This document shows, one piece after another, positions 1 through 5,597 of a DNA stretch of 8,117 nucleotides (position 1 is its first letter; each line of letters begins with the position of its first letter). Location: positions 1 to 8,117 of the forward strand of contig JAHQWX010000069.1 in assembly GCA_029856375.1 (NCBI GenBank). The letters are read 5' to 3'. A program made the translations under genes and the position numbers. Below the pieces are notes generated by a model, which had not been told where the DNA came from, did no database searches, and saw only the letters and a program-made list of their open reading frames with translations. This DNA comes from Promethearchaeia archaeon. GTDB taxonomy: Archaea; Asgardarchaeota; Lokiarchaeia; Sigyniarchaeales; SOKP01.

Positions 1-22
1 AAAAAAGGAAAAATTAAGTAAA
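1..22 (-). terminator. T-rich 3' end of the lysine-rich gene
   Basis: Read on the minus strand just past the stop at 29-31, the sequence becomes strongly T-rich, with runs of five and six T. There is no GC-rich hairpin. Such tracts terminate transcription in archaea, but in an AT-rich genome this could be chance. Confidence 0.3.
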
Positions 23-28
23 TATTTT

Positions 29-499
29 CTAAATTGTGCTTAAAAAAGTAATAAATATCTGTTGGGTGGCTTCTGGTAAGTCTTGAATTGCTTTTTTTAC
101 CTTCTCGGTAAAGTCTTCAATTGATTCAGCTTCTTTTAAGATATAATTGTCAATATCCTTGAAAACATTGGTAACTTTTTCGTAAGCGTGGATGTATGTA
201 TCTAAGTTCTTACTTATCTCTATTTTCCAAGTTTGGTCTAATCCTCTTTTTTCCATGTATTTTTTTTCTTTGTCCTTTTCTTTCTTTTCTTTATCTTTAT
301 CCTTTTTTTCCTTATCTTTCTTCTCTTTTTCGTCTTTATCTTTCTTGTCTTTATCTTTCTTTTCTTTCTCTTCTTTGTATTTCTTATCCTTATCCTTTTT
401 TTCTTTCTCTTTTTGGTACTTCTCGTCCTTATCTTTCTTATCCTTATCCTTCTTGTCTTTATCCTTCTTGTCTTTATCCTTTTCTTTTTCTTTTCCCAT
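29..499 (-). CDS. Lysine-rich low-complexity protein with a C-terminal helical domain
   Basis: This is a 156-residue protein I cannot assign to a family. Residues 3-80 consist almost only of Lys, Asp and Glu in short alternating blocks such as KDKDK and KEKEKK, broken by a few Tyr and one Gln. This part should be soluble, highly charged, and either disordered or a charged single helix. Residues 85-156 have normal composition and look helical and amphipathic (for example TYIHAYEKVTNVFKDIDNYI), ending in the hydrophobic stretch IFITFLSTI. There is no signal peptide or membrane span. The N-terminal net charge is strongly positive, which would suit binding to nucleic acid, anionic lipid or a polyanion, but that is inference. 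The start ATG (499-497) has a weak AAAGGG (minus strand, 515-510) about 10 nt upstream. The gene is divergent from the amidohydrolase. The plus-strand frames over this region are Ser/Phe/Leu-rich shadows of the repeat. That it is a real gene is supported by the non-repetitive C-terminal half. Confidence 0.7.
   Translation of the reverse strand: MGKEKEKDKDKKDKDKKDKDKKDKDEKYQKEKEKKDKDKKYKEEKEKKDKDKKDKDEKEKKDKEKKDKDKEKKEKDKEKKYMEKRGLDQTWKIEISKNLDTYIHAYEKVTNVFKDIDNYILKEAESIEDFTEKVKKAIQDLPEATQQIFITFLSTI
258..493. repeat. Imperfect 15-bp tandem repeat, pyrimidine-rich on plus strand
   Basis: The DNA encoding the charged half of the lysine-rich protein is an imperfect minisatellite with a 15-bp (five-codon) period. 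Exact adjacent copies are visible at 446-460/461-475 (ATCCTTCTTGTCTTT) and at 332-346/347-361 (GTCTTTATCTTTCTT), with degenerate copies between them. The plus strand is mostly pyrimidine and the minus strand mostly purine. The period is a multiple of three, so copy-number change would alter protein length without a frameshift. Confidence 0.8.
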
Positions 500-673
500 T
501 ACTTATCTACCCTTTATTTGTTCAATAAATCAATTATAAATCGTTAAATATTTAAAATTTCGTTCTTAAATTCACTATTTATCGAGTAATTATACATTTT
601 TATTTTAAAACGACTAATTAATTCTAAATTAAATATTAGTAAATTAATAGATTCAATTCAAAGGTGGAAATAA
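500..673. promoter_or_regulatory. Divergent intergenic promoter region
   Basis: This 174-bp AT-rich spacer lies between the divergent lysine-rich gene and the amidohydrolase, so it must hold promoters for both unless they are leaderless or read from elsewhere. TTTTAAAA near 603-610 would serve as an archaeal-type TATA element for the plus-strand gene, leaving a short leader. Several similar A/T runs exist, so the choice is not secure. I see no clear operator palindrome. Confidence 0.35.
661..667 (+). promoter_or_regulatory. Ribosome binding site of the amidohydrolase
   Basis: AAGGTGG lies 6 nt before the ATG at 674. It supports that start over the in-frame Met at codon 5, which would also cut into the conserved HxH motif region. 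Confidence 0.7.
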
Positions 674-1618
674 ATGATAATCAACATGCATTCGCATTTA
701 ATTCATCGCGATATGTGGTCGGACAAATTCTGGGACATTACTTTAGATGCTTATTCAAAATCTTATAAAATTCCTAAAGAAGCGTTGATGAAAACGATGA
801 TGCCTGAAATCGCAAACGCAAACGCAGATGCTCTGGTGAAAGCGATGGAGAAAGCGGGTATTGATAAGGCGCTGACTATGGGAGTAGATTGGGGGATGTC
901 TGTGGTTGGCGAAGCAAAATGGTCAGTAGAAGAATTTAACAAATGGGTGGCTGATCAAGTCGCTGAATATCCAGGAACTCTTTACGCCCTCTGTGCCGTC
1001 GATCCTCGTCGAGGAGAAAAAGCAGTAAATCTTCTTGAGAAATCTGTTACGGAGTGGGGGATGAAGGGACTTAAATTTCATCCTACCGCAGGTTATTATC
1101 CTGACGACCAGAAATATTTTCCTCTTTATGAAAAATGTGTAGAATTAAATGTACCTCTGTATTCCCACACTGCAGTAACAATTACAGCCCCTATGGAATC
1201 GAAATTTGCAGATCCAATTTATTTAGACAGCGTTGCGGCGAAGTTTCCAGACCTAAAGATAGTTATGGTTCATTTTGGGAGCATAACTTGGCCTTATAAA
1301 TGCCACGAGATAATGGGAATAAGACCCAATGTGTATGCAGAAATCTCAGGATATCAAGCACAGGCAGTTGGAACTCCAAAAAGGATGCTAGAATTTCTGA
1401 GAGGTGTTTTTGATACACCAGGTTTGGGAACATCTATCGTAGACAAAATAATGTGGGGTACTGACTGGCCACTATTGGAACTTATTTTGACAGACGAGAA
1501 ATGGGTGGATTGGGTAAAAAATATCCCGGAAAAAGCGCAAGAGTACGGTATGCGGTTTAAACAGCGAGAAATAAAAAAAATTCTTGGACTAAACGCAGAA
1601 AAGTTTCTAAAATTATAA
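674..1618 (+). CDS. Amidohydrolase family 2 (ACMSD-like) metal-dependent hydrolase/decarboxylase
   Basis: This is a complete 314-residue TIM-barrel protein of the Amidohydro_2 (PF04909) group, which includes ACMSD, gamma-resorcylate and other non-oxidative decarboxylases and some C-N or lactone hydrolases. Visible metal and catalytic residues in order are His6-x-His8 on strand 1 (NMHSHL), His136 (LKFHP), His165 (YSHTA), His200 (MVHFG) and Asp264 (GTDWP). In ACMSD the equivalents of His6, His8, His165 and Asp264 bind a divalent metal, and the equivalent of His200 is catalytic. The length is normal and there is no signal peptide, so it is probably cytosolic. Its stop overlaps the tail of the convergent thioesterase by 6 bp. 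The substrate cannot be named: paralogues in this family act on aromatic or cyclic acids, and no neighbour fixes the choice. The family call is firm and the reaction is open. Confidence 0.88.
   Translation: MIINMHSHLIHRDMWSDKFWDITLDAYSKSYKIPKEALMKTMMPEIANANADALVKAMEKAGIDKALTMGVDWGMSVVGEAKWSVEEFNKWVADQVAEYPGTLYALCAVDPRRGEKAVNLLEKSVTEWGMKGLKFHPTAGYYPDDQKYFPLYEKCVELNVPLYSHTAVTITAPMESKFADPIYLDSVAAKFPDLKIVMVHFGSITWPYKCHEIMGIRPNVYAEISGYQAQAVGTPKRMLEFLRGVFDTPGLGTSIVDKIMWGTDWPLLELILTDEKWVDWVKNIPEKAQEYGMRFKQREIKKILGLNAEKFLKL
1573..1580 (-). terminator. T8 tract for the thioesterase gene (inside amidohydrolase 3' end)
   Basis: An A8 run on the plus strand gives T8 on the minus strand, about 33 nt past the thioesterase stop and within the last codons of the amidohydrolase. 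There is no hairpin. It could act as an archaeal-type poly-T terminator, mirrored by the T8 tract at 1625-1632. Confidence 0.35.
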
Positions 1619-2050
1619 TAATTCTTTTTTTTCAATTTTCAAAATGTTATTTTTCAACTCATCAGAAATAATTACTTTCCTGTTCTCTTTATAATCATAA
1701 TATACCATAACCGCTTCACCTTCCGCTACCTCTTTATTTAATTTTTTACTCACTAAAGAGTGTTTTATGGTAAAACTATGCTCCTTCATTTCAATAACTT
1801 TTGCACCGGCAAAAACGGTATCGGGATATTTCAATGGAGCCTTAAATGTGCAGCTCGTCGACGCTAGGATTACACTCTTACTAAGTTTTTTCATGTCTTT
1901 GAAAATATTAATTTTTTCAAAATACGCAATTCGAGCGCTCTCGAAATAGCGAAAGAATAAGGTGTTATTAACGTGCTGCATAGCATCCATATCGCCCCAT
2001 CTAACCGGAATCTCTACAACTGCGGGATAATCTTTTAGTAATTCGCTCAT
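1613..2050 (-). CDS. 4HBT-type (hotdog fold) acyl-CoA thioesterase
   Basis: This is a complete 145-residue single hotdog domain of the 4-hydroxybenzoyl-CoA thioesterase / YbgC / FadM type, predicted to hydrolyse an acyl-CoA to free acid and CoA in the cytosol. The family signature sits at residues 17-37 (RWGDMDAMQHVNN, then FRYFESARI). Asp22 is the likely catalytic acid, by analogy with the Asp of the T/M-D-A motif in YbgC-like enzymes. Length is typical. No Shine-Dalgarno sequence is visible before the ATG (2050-2048), so the mRNA may be leaderless or the site non-canonical. The gene is convergent with the amidohydrolase: the two stops share the sequence TTATAA, a 6-bp overlap. Acyl specificity cannot be read from sequence alone. 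Other genes here handle acyl groups, which fits a CoA-recycling or acid-releasing role, but this is inference. Confidence 0.88.
   Translation of the reverse strand: MSELLKDYPAVVEIPVRWGDMDAMQHVNNTLFFRYFESARIAYFEKINIFKDMKKLSKSVILASTSCTFKAPLKYPDTVFAGAKVIEMKEHSFTIKHSLVSKKLNKEVAEGEAVMVYYDYKENRKVIISDELKNNILKIEKKELL
1625..1632 (+). terminator. T8 tract for the amidohydrolase gene (inside thioesterase 3' end)
   Basis: A run of eight T begins 7 nt past the amidohydrolase stop and lies in the terminal Lys codons of the thioesterase. No GC-rich stem precedes it, so it suits poly-T termination rather than a bacterial intrinsic terminator. Confidence 0.4.
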
Positions 2051-2325
2051 GACGATTCAACTTTATGTATGATTACGAATAAGTTCTCTTTTTTTTGGTA
2101 TATAGAACAGAATGTGGACGTAAATAAAACTTCTTAACTCTTCTAAATTTAACTCAGTTTCTTAATTAAATTTCCAATTATTTTTTATTAAATTTGCTGT
2201 TTTAAGACTTTTACCATTATGAAATTTATGAAATTCGGTTTTTGTTGGTTTTCTTTAAATACAATGCTCCAAAAAAAAGGACTATACAATTGTCATTTGT
2301 ATAAAGAGTTGTTTAAACAAACATT

Positions 2326-2442
2326 ATGAAACGCGACCAGCAATTAACACAGCCACTAAGGAAGCAGAAGATCGAAAGATTTGTATTAATTTACGAAGAG
2401 AATTTCTTAAATATTAAAATAGCAATAAGAGAGGTCGCGTAA
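2326..2442 (+). CDS. Doubtful 38-residue ORF, possible truncated helix-turn-helix protein
   Basis: ATG at 2326 opens 38 codons closed by TAA at 2440-2442. The sequence around residues 13-30 (KQKIERFVLIYEENFLNI) followed by IAIREVA resembles the start of small phage-terminase-like or transposase-like HTH proteins. In those proteins KQ..FV..Y is followed by A..R..G and then the recognition helix. Here translation stops where the recognition helix would begin, and no other frame continues it. There is no ribosome binding site, and an in-frame TAA lies 12 nt upstream. It may be a remnant, a tiny protein or chance. The HTH resemblance is from memory of the motif, not from a search. Confidence 0.25.
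   Translation: MKRDQQLTQPLRKQKIERFVLIYEENFLNIKIAIREVA
2331..2440. repeat. 8-bp inverted repeat around the small ORF
   Basis: ACGCGACC at 2331-2338 and its exact reverse complement GGTCGCGT at 2433-2440 are separated by 94 bp. These are among the very few GC-rich stretches in an AT-rich spacer, which makes the pairing more notable than its length suggests. It could be an operator pair, a long-range RNA stem or the ends of a small element. No flanking target-site duplication is evident. Confidence 0.45.
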
Positions 2443-2484
2443 TTAAATTTCAAGGGAAAAAAAAAGAACATAACCTTAAAAAAA

Positions 2485-2491
2485 GGGAGGG
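2485..2491 (+). promoter_or_regulatory. Strong ribosome binding site of the 47-residue ORF
   Basis: GGGAGGG lies 6 nt before the ATG at 2498, an optimal purine-rich site and one of the strongest in the window. It is the main reason to accept such a short ORF as a real gene. Confidence 0.75.
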
Positions 2492-2497
2492 AAAAAA

Positions 2498-2641
2498 ATG
2501 AAAGTTGAAGAAACCAAAGCAGATAACCCAATGGAGAGAGCCTATAACACTTTTATTGAATCTCTCTTCGATCTGCTCGAAAATCTCGAGAGCAACTCGA
2601 AAAAGGTAAATTTAAACGACGAGAAATTGTCGAAACTGTAA
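2498..2641 (+). CDS. 47-residue acidic, amphipathic small protein leading the operon
   Basis: This is a short complete ORF that I do not recognise. The centre (residues 12-32, MERAYNTFIESLFDLLENLE) should form an amphipathic helix with hydrophobic residues on one face (Phe19, Leu23, Phe24, Leu26, Leu27, Leu30). The tail is Lys/Asp/Glu/Asn-rich (KKVNLNDEKLSKL). There is no signal peptide and no full membrane span. It has a strong ribosome binding site, and its stop lies 22 bp before the tandem acyltransferase, so it is very likely co-transcribed. An amphipathic helix beside a membrane-lipid-type enzyme could be a small regulator or membrane-docking partner, or a granule-associated (phasin-like) peptide. 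All three are inference. It is too short for family assignment by eye, and a leader peptide for translational coupling is another possibility. Confidence 0.6.
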   Translation: MKVEETKADNPMERAYNTFIESLFDLLENLESNSKKVNLNDEKLSKL

Positions 2642-2663
2642 AATTATTAGAGGTAATAAAAAT

Positions 2664-4340
2664 ATGGTAATGGAAGAATACGAAATTCATAAAATAGATT
2701 TAAAAACGTTAGAAGTTAAAGAAGCGGAAAAAGAAAAACCAAAACCTTCGGGATTTGGAAAAACTATGCAAGACATTATGGGTTTCATCTTAAAGTACAA
2801 TCCGATCGATCCGATAAACGACTTCGCAAGAAAGGTGCTTTCAAAATTTGACCTAGAAGACAAATTTGTTGCACTAAATTGGTGGGGTTGGGCGTTTCCT
2901 TGGATAAGATATATTTGTAGAGCTTATTGGAATCTAAGGGTTGAAGGCGAAATGTTTCCCGAATACGGGGGAATCATTTACTGCACGAATCATGTCAGCC
3001 ACATAGACCCGTTTTTTGTAAGCGCTGCGATTCAGAGGAGAGTAGAATGGATGAGTAAAGAAGAAAACTTCGAGACGCCCCTCATGAGGACACTTTTCAA
3101 AAACCTAGGAGCCTTTCCAGTGAAAAGAGGAGAAAAAGACGAGTGGGCTTACAATAAAGCTACAAAAGTTTTGGAGAAAGGAGGGGTATTAGGGATGTTT
3201 CCTGAGGGAACTCGAAGCTACGACGGTACTATTGGCGAATTCAGAAGTGGTTCTATTAGATTAGCAATCGAAAACGAAGTGCCTATCGTGCCAGGGTGCG
3301 TAATTGGTTCCAAGAACGCGTTACCTAAGGGGAAGTTGGTTATGAAACCCGCAACTGTGACAGTTCGAGTTGGAGAACCAATATATTACGACGGCTACTA
3401 CGGAAAAGATATAAGTTACGAACAAGCACAAAGATTGGCCGCAGAATTAAGAGAGAAAGTCGTAGAATTACACGAGCTCGATAATCTCGATGAAATCAAG
3501 TACGACTCGGAGTTGTCAATAGGAGGTCCAACTGATGCAGTCAAATCAGAAAAGCGCTTTAACATAAAAGACATTTTAAATCCGAAGAAGATCGTTAAGA
3601 ACGCTTTAACTCTAGTGGACGATTGGTGGTACGGCCTTCTCAGAAGCCTCGAAGTATTCGATACGAGGAGCCATTTCCAAGAAGCGATCTATAACTTTTC
3701 GGGAAATCTTGTGCACGAAGTGGCTAAGAATATGATCCCGTATAAAACAATCGACTTCGATAAATATATACCCGAAGAAGGTGGGATAGTCGTCTGTCCG
3801 AGCCATAATAGCGAATGGGACGTGATAATTTTGGCGGTCTCGATGCAACAACATAGACGCATTATGTGGCAAATGGCTAAACAAAGTTTGTTCGATCCAA
3901 TAAAAGTTCCGATAGTTAACGCTTGGGTGCGAACCCATCACGCTTTCCCACTAAAGCGGGGTATGCACGATGTAGGGTGCTTTGAATATGGTAGGGAACT
4001 CTGCGAGAAAGGGGAAATGGTGTGTGTTTATCCCGAAGGTACAACTAATACTGGTGGTGGTGAAGTCTTACCTTTCCACACTGGCGCAGTTCGTATGGCA
4101 ATTCAGGCAAAAGTACCTATCTTACCAGTAGGTATTACTGGCAGTGAAAATATCTATCCAAAACACGGAAAAATGCTGAATTTTGGAAAAGGCTGCGTGT
4201 TGAAAGCGGGCGAACCTTTTATGGAGCACGCAAAATATTTCGATGAAATAATGCCGAATTACGAAGTCTTAAAGGATTTATCAAATAAATTAAGAGACCG
4301 AGTCGTAGATCTGCTTTTGTATAACACCCCTGAATATTAA
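2664..4340 (+). CDS. Tandem two-domain PlsC-like (1-acylglycerol-3-phosphate-type) acyltransferase
   Basis: This 558-residue protein carries two full PlsC/LPLAT domains in one chain. Such enzymes move an acyl group from CoA or ACP to a glycerol-phosphate-type or other hydroxyl acceptor at the membrane. Domain 1 (about 85-270) has motif I NHVSHID (His110, Asp115), motif II FPVKRG (151-156), motif III FPEGTRS (179-185) and motif IV VPIVPG (207-212). Domain 2 (about 355-555) has motif I HNSEWD (His381, Asp386), motif II FPLKRG (428-433), motif III YPEGTTN (456-462) and motif IV VPILPVG (484-490). Both HX4D catalytic pairs are intact, but domain 2 has Thr for the usual Arg in EGTR, suggesting a different acceptor. 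An aromatic-hydrophobic patch (LNWWGWAFPW, 71-80) may sit at the membrane surface. Ordinary PlsC proteins have a single domain of roughly 200-250 residues. GAGGT at 2650-2654 supports this start, though Met3 is also possible. It lies 23 bp before the DUF2229 gene. Confidence 0.88.
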   Translation: MVMEEYEIHKIDLKTLEVKEAEKEKPKPSGFGKTMQDIMGFILKYNPIDPINDFARKVLSKFDLEDKFVALNWWGWAFPWIRYICRAYWNLRVEGEMFPEYGGIIYCTNHVSHIDPFFVSAAIQRRVEWMSKEENFETPLMRTLFKNLGAFPVKRGEKDEWAYNKATKVLEKGGVLGMFPEGTRSYDGTIGEFRSGSIRLAIENEVPIVPGCVIGSKNALPKGKLVMKPATVTVRVGEPIYYDGYYGKDISYEQAQRLAAELREKVVELHELDNLDEIKYDSELSIGGPTDAVKSEKRFNIKDILNPKKIVKNALTLVDDWWYGLLRSLEVFDTRSHFQEAIYNFSGNLVHEVAKNMIPYKTIDFDKYIPEEGGIVVCPSHNSEWDVIILAVSMQQHRRIMWQMAKQSLFDPIKVPIVNAWVRTHHAFPLKRGMHDVGCFEYGRELCEKGEMVCVYPEGTTNTGGGEVLPFHTGAVRMAIQAKVPILPVGITGSENIYPKHGKMLNFGKGCVLKAGEPFMEHAKYFDEIMPNYEVLKDLSNKLRDRVVDLLLYNTPEY

Positions 4341-4347
4341 GTAAGGC

Positions 4348-4419
4348 GAGGTATTAATGCGCTATGCAACAGAACGCGGCGATGCAACAGAACGAACCAG
4401 CGAATCTAAAGGATGCTAA
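4348..4419 (+). promoter_or_regulatory. Ambiguous translation start region with out-of-frame ATG
   Basis: GAGGT (4348-4352) lies 4 nt before an ATG at 4357 and 11 nt before the annotated ATG at 4364. The 4357 ATG opens a different frame that ends at TAA 4417-4419 after 20 residues, overlapping the start of the DUF2229 gene. The annotated start is itself duplicated: ATGCAACAGAACG occurs at 4364 and again, in frame, at 4382. The overlapping mini-ORF could be a coupling leader or only a consequence of the duplication. Confidence 0.35.
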
Positions 4420-5458
4420 GAAAATCCAAATCGAAGGTCAGAAATCGAAGATTAAAGTAGGAATACCGCGGGCACTACATTTCTATAGATTTTTTCCATT
4501 TTGGAAGAAATTATTCGAGGAGCTCGATGTAGAAATCGTAATCAGCAGCAGAACTAATAAAAGAATTGTCGAAGAAGGTGCCTTTCAAGGATTCGGAGAA
4601 TTATGCCTACCGGTAAAAGTATATTACGGGCATGTCCTACATTTAATGCGGGAACACCCTGATTTAGATTATATATTCGTGCCTCGCTATGTATCTGAAT
4701 GGACAGATGGATATTTTTGTCCGAAATTTCTCAGCCTACCGGATGTTATCAGATGTTTGCCGGGCGTCCCAAAAATTCTAACATATACGATTAATGTAAA
4801 AGAAGAACCAATTGCAAATGCAATTATTTCTCTCGCGAGGACGCTTGGAAAAAGCCAATCAGAAGCGATAGAAGCGTATAAAAAGACGAAAGAATACCAT
4901 CGACAATACCAACGCTTTCTGAGAGCTGGAGCTCCAGTCAATTACGCCTTGAGACTTGTTGAACAAGGAAAATCCTTTGGGAAAGTCCCAAAAAGACGAG
5001 CGAAAAAAATTCGACTATTGTTGCTCGGACACGGATACAATTTATTTGATAATTATGTCAACTTAGATTTTCAGAAAAAACTTCGGGACCAAGGATGTGA
5101 GGTAATAACCCTTGAAAACTTACCAGAAGAGCTTTTCAAAGAACCCGTAGTCATAAATAGAAGGTTTAAAAACTATTGGGGACACGAAACTGAGATTATG
5201 CAAGCAATAAGATATTTTTTAACAAAAGGGCGTAAAGAAATAGACGGCGTGATCTTCTTAATCAGTTTCGCGTGCGGTCCGGACAGCTTAATAGCCGAAT
5301 TGATCATGAGAGACATGAAAGTTGTAGGACTTCCCTTCTTACAGGTGATCATGGATGAACACACGGGCGAGGCAGGCTTGCTTACGCGAATTGAAAGTTT
5401 TATCGAAATGATAAAGCGTAAAAAGAGGAGTATGCTAGAAAAGAGTATTCACATATAG
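4364..5458 (+). CDS. DUF2229/COG3580-type protein related to acyl-CoA dehydratase activases
   Basis: This is a complete 364-residue protein of the stand-alone DUF2229 family (often named CoA-substrate-specific enzyme activase-related or acyl-CoA dehydratase activase-related). The conserved region begins at residue 32 with VGIPRALHFYRFFPFWKKLF. It continues with GELCLPVKVYYGH (Cys81), YFCPKFLSLPD (Cys119), SFACGPDS (Cys304) and ends in DEHTGEAGLLTR (331-342). The three conserved Cys could ligate an iron-sulfur cluster, as three Cys do in 2-hydroxyacyl-CoA dehydratase subunits; this is inferred here. The biochemical role of stand-alone members is not established. In known systems an ASKHA-type ATPase (BadF/HgdC) drives electron transfer, and none lies in this window. 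The N-terminal 30 residues are polar, not conserved, and include a duplicated MQQN. The gene is last in the three-gene cluster, directly behind the double acyltransferase. Confidence 0.85.
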   Translation: MQQNAAMQQNEPANLKDAKKIQIEGQKSKIKVGIPRALHFYRFFPFWKKLFEELDVEIVISSRTNKRIVEEGAFQGFGELCLPVKVYYGHVLHLMREHPDLDYIFVPRYVSEWTDGYFCPKFLSLPDVIRCLPGVPKILTYTINVKEEPIANAIISLARTLGKSQSEAIEAYKKTKEYHRQYQRFLRAGAPVNYALRLVEQGKSFGKVPKRRAKKIRLLLLGHGYNLFDNYVNLDFQKKLRDQGCEVITLENLPEELFKEPVVINRRFKNYWGHETEIMQAIRYFLTKGRKEIDGVIFLISFACGPDSLIAELIMRDMKVVGLPFLQVIMDEHTGEAGLLTRIESFIEMIKRKKRSMLEKSIHI

Positions 5459-5597
5459 AATTTTCTTATTTTAATTAATTCTCTAATCATTATTATTGAG
5501 ATCAAATCTTACTAATAATTCCTCAATATCACCTTATGTAGGGTTTAAAGGCTTATGATAAATTAGAATAAATAAGAAATTGTTTTGAAGTACACTA
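5459..5597. other. Convergent intergenic spacer, T-rich on both strands
   Basis: This 139-bp spacer separates the end of the DUF2229 gene from the end of the convergent glycyl-radical enzyme gene. It holds T-rich tracts just past each stop and one weak 7-bp inverted repeat, TATTGAG (5494-5500) and CTCAATA (5522-5528), with a 21-nt loop. No gene or strong hairpin terminator is visible. Confidence 0.4.

Larger units (their letters stand above)
2051..2497. other. AT-rich intergenic region upstream of the three-gene cluster
   Basis: This 447-bp spacer separates the minus-strand thioesterase from the plus-strand operon and should hold both promoters. It contains many A/T runs, a short direct duplication (TATGAAATT twice, around 2218-2235), a doubtful 38-codon ORF and an 8-bp inverted repeat around that ORF, both listed separately. 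TTAAATATTAAAAT (2407-2420) is one possible TATA-like element for the operon. I see no RNA gene, CRISPR or insertion sequence here. Confidence 0.5.

Noticed and set aside
258..493. CRISPR array or structured repeat locus
   Set aside because: The repeats are 15 bp, directly adjacent and imperfect, and they encode protein. There are no unique spacers of constant length.
192..539. Plus-strand ORFs rich in Ser, Phe, Leu and Tyr opposite the lysine-rich gene
   Set aside because: They are antisense shadows of the K/D/E repeat: their composition follows directly from complementing those codons, and they have no ribosome site or conserved motif.
1354..1635. Minus-strand ORF of 93 codons inside the amidohydrolase
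   Set aside because: It is antisense to strongly conserved amidohydrolase sequence and resembles no family. It is a shadow frame.
2219..2329. 36-codon plus-strand ORF whose TGA overlaps the ATG of the 38-codon ORF (ATGA)
   Set aside because: The ATGA overlap suggests coupling, but there is no ribosome site, the composition looks random (Cys, Trp, Phe mixed with Lys), and short ORFs like this are common in AT-rich spacers.
3612..3941. Minus-strand ORF of 109 codons inside the acyltransferase
   Set aside because: It lies opposite domain 2 motifs that are clearly coding on the plus strand, with no independent support.
5494..5528. Hairpin terminator between the convergent genes
   Set aside because: The stem is only 7 bp, AT-rich, with a 21-nt loop and no T run directly after it. 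It is too weak to call.
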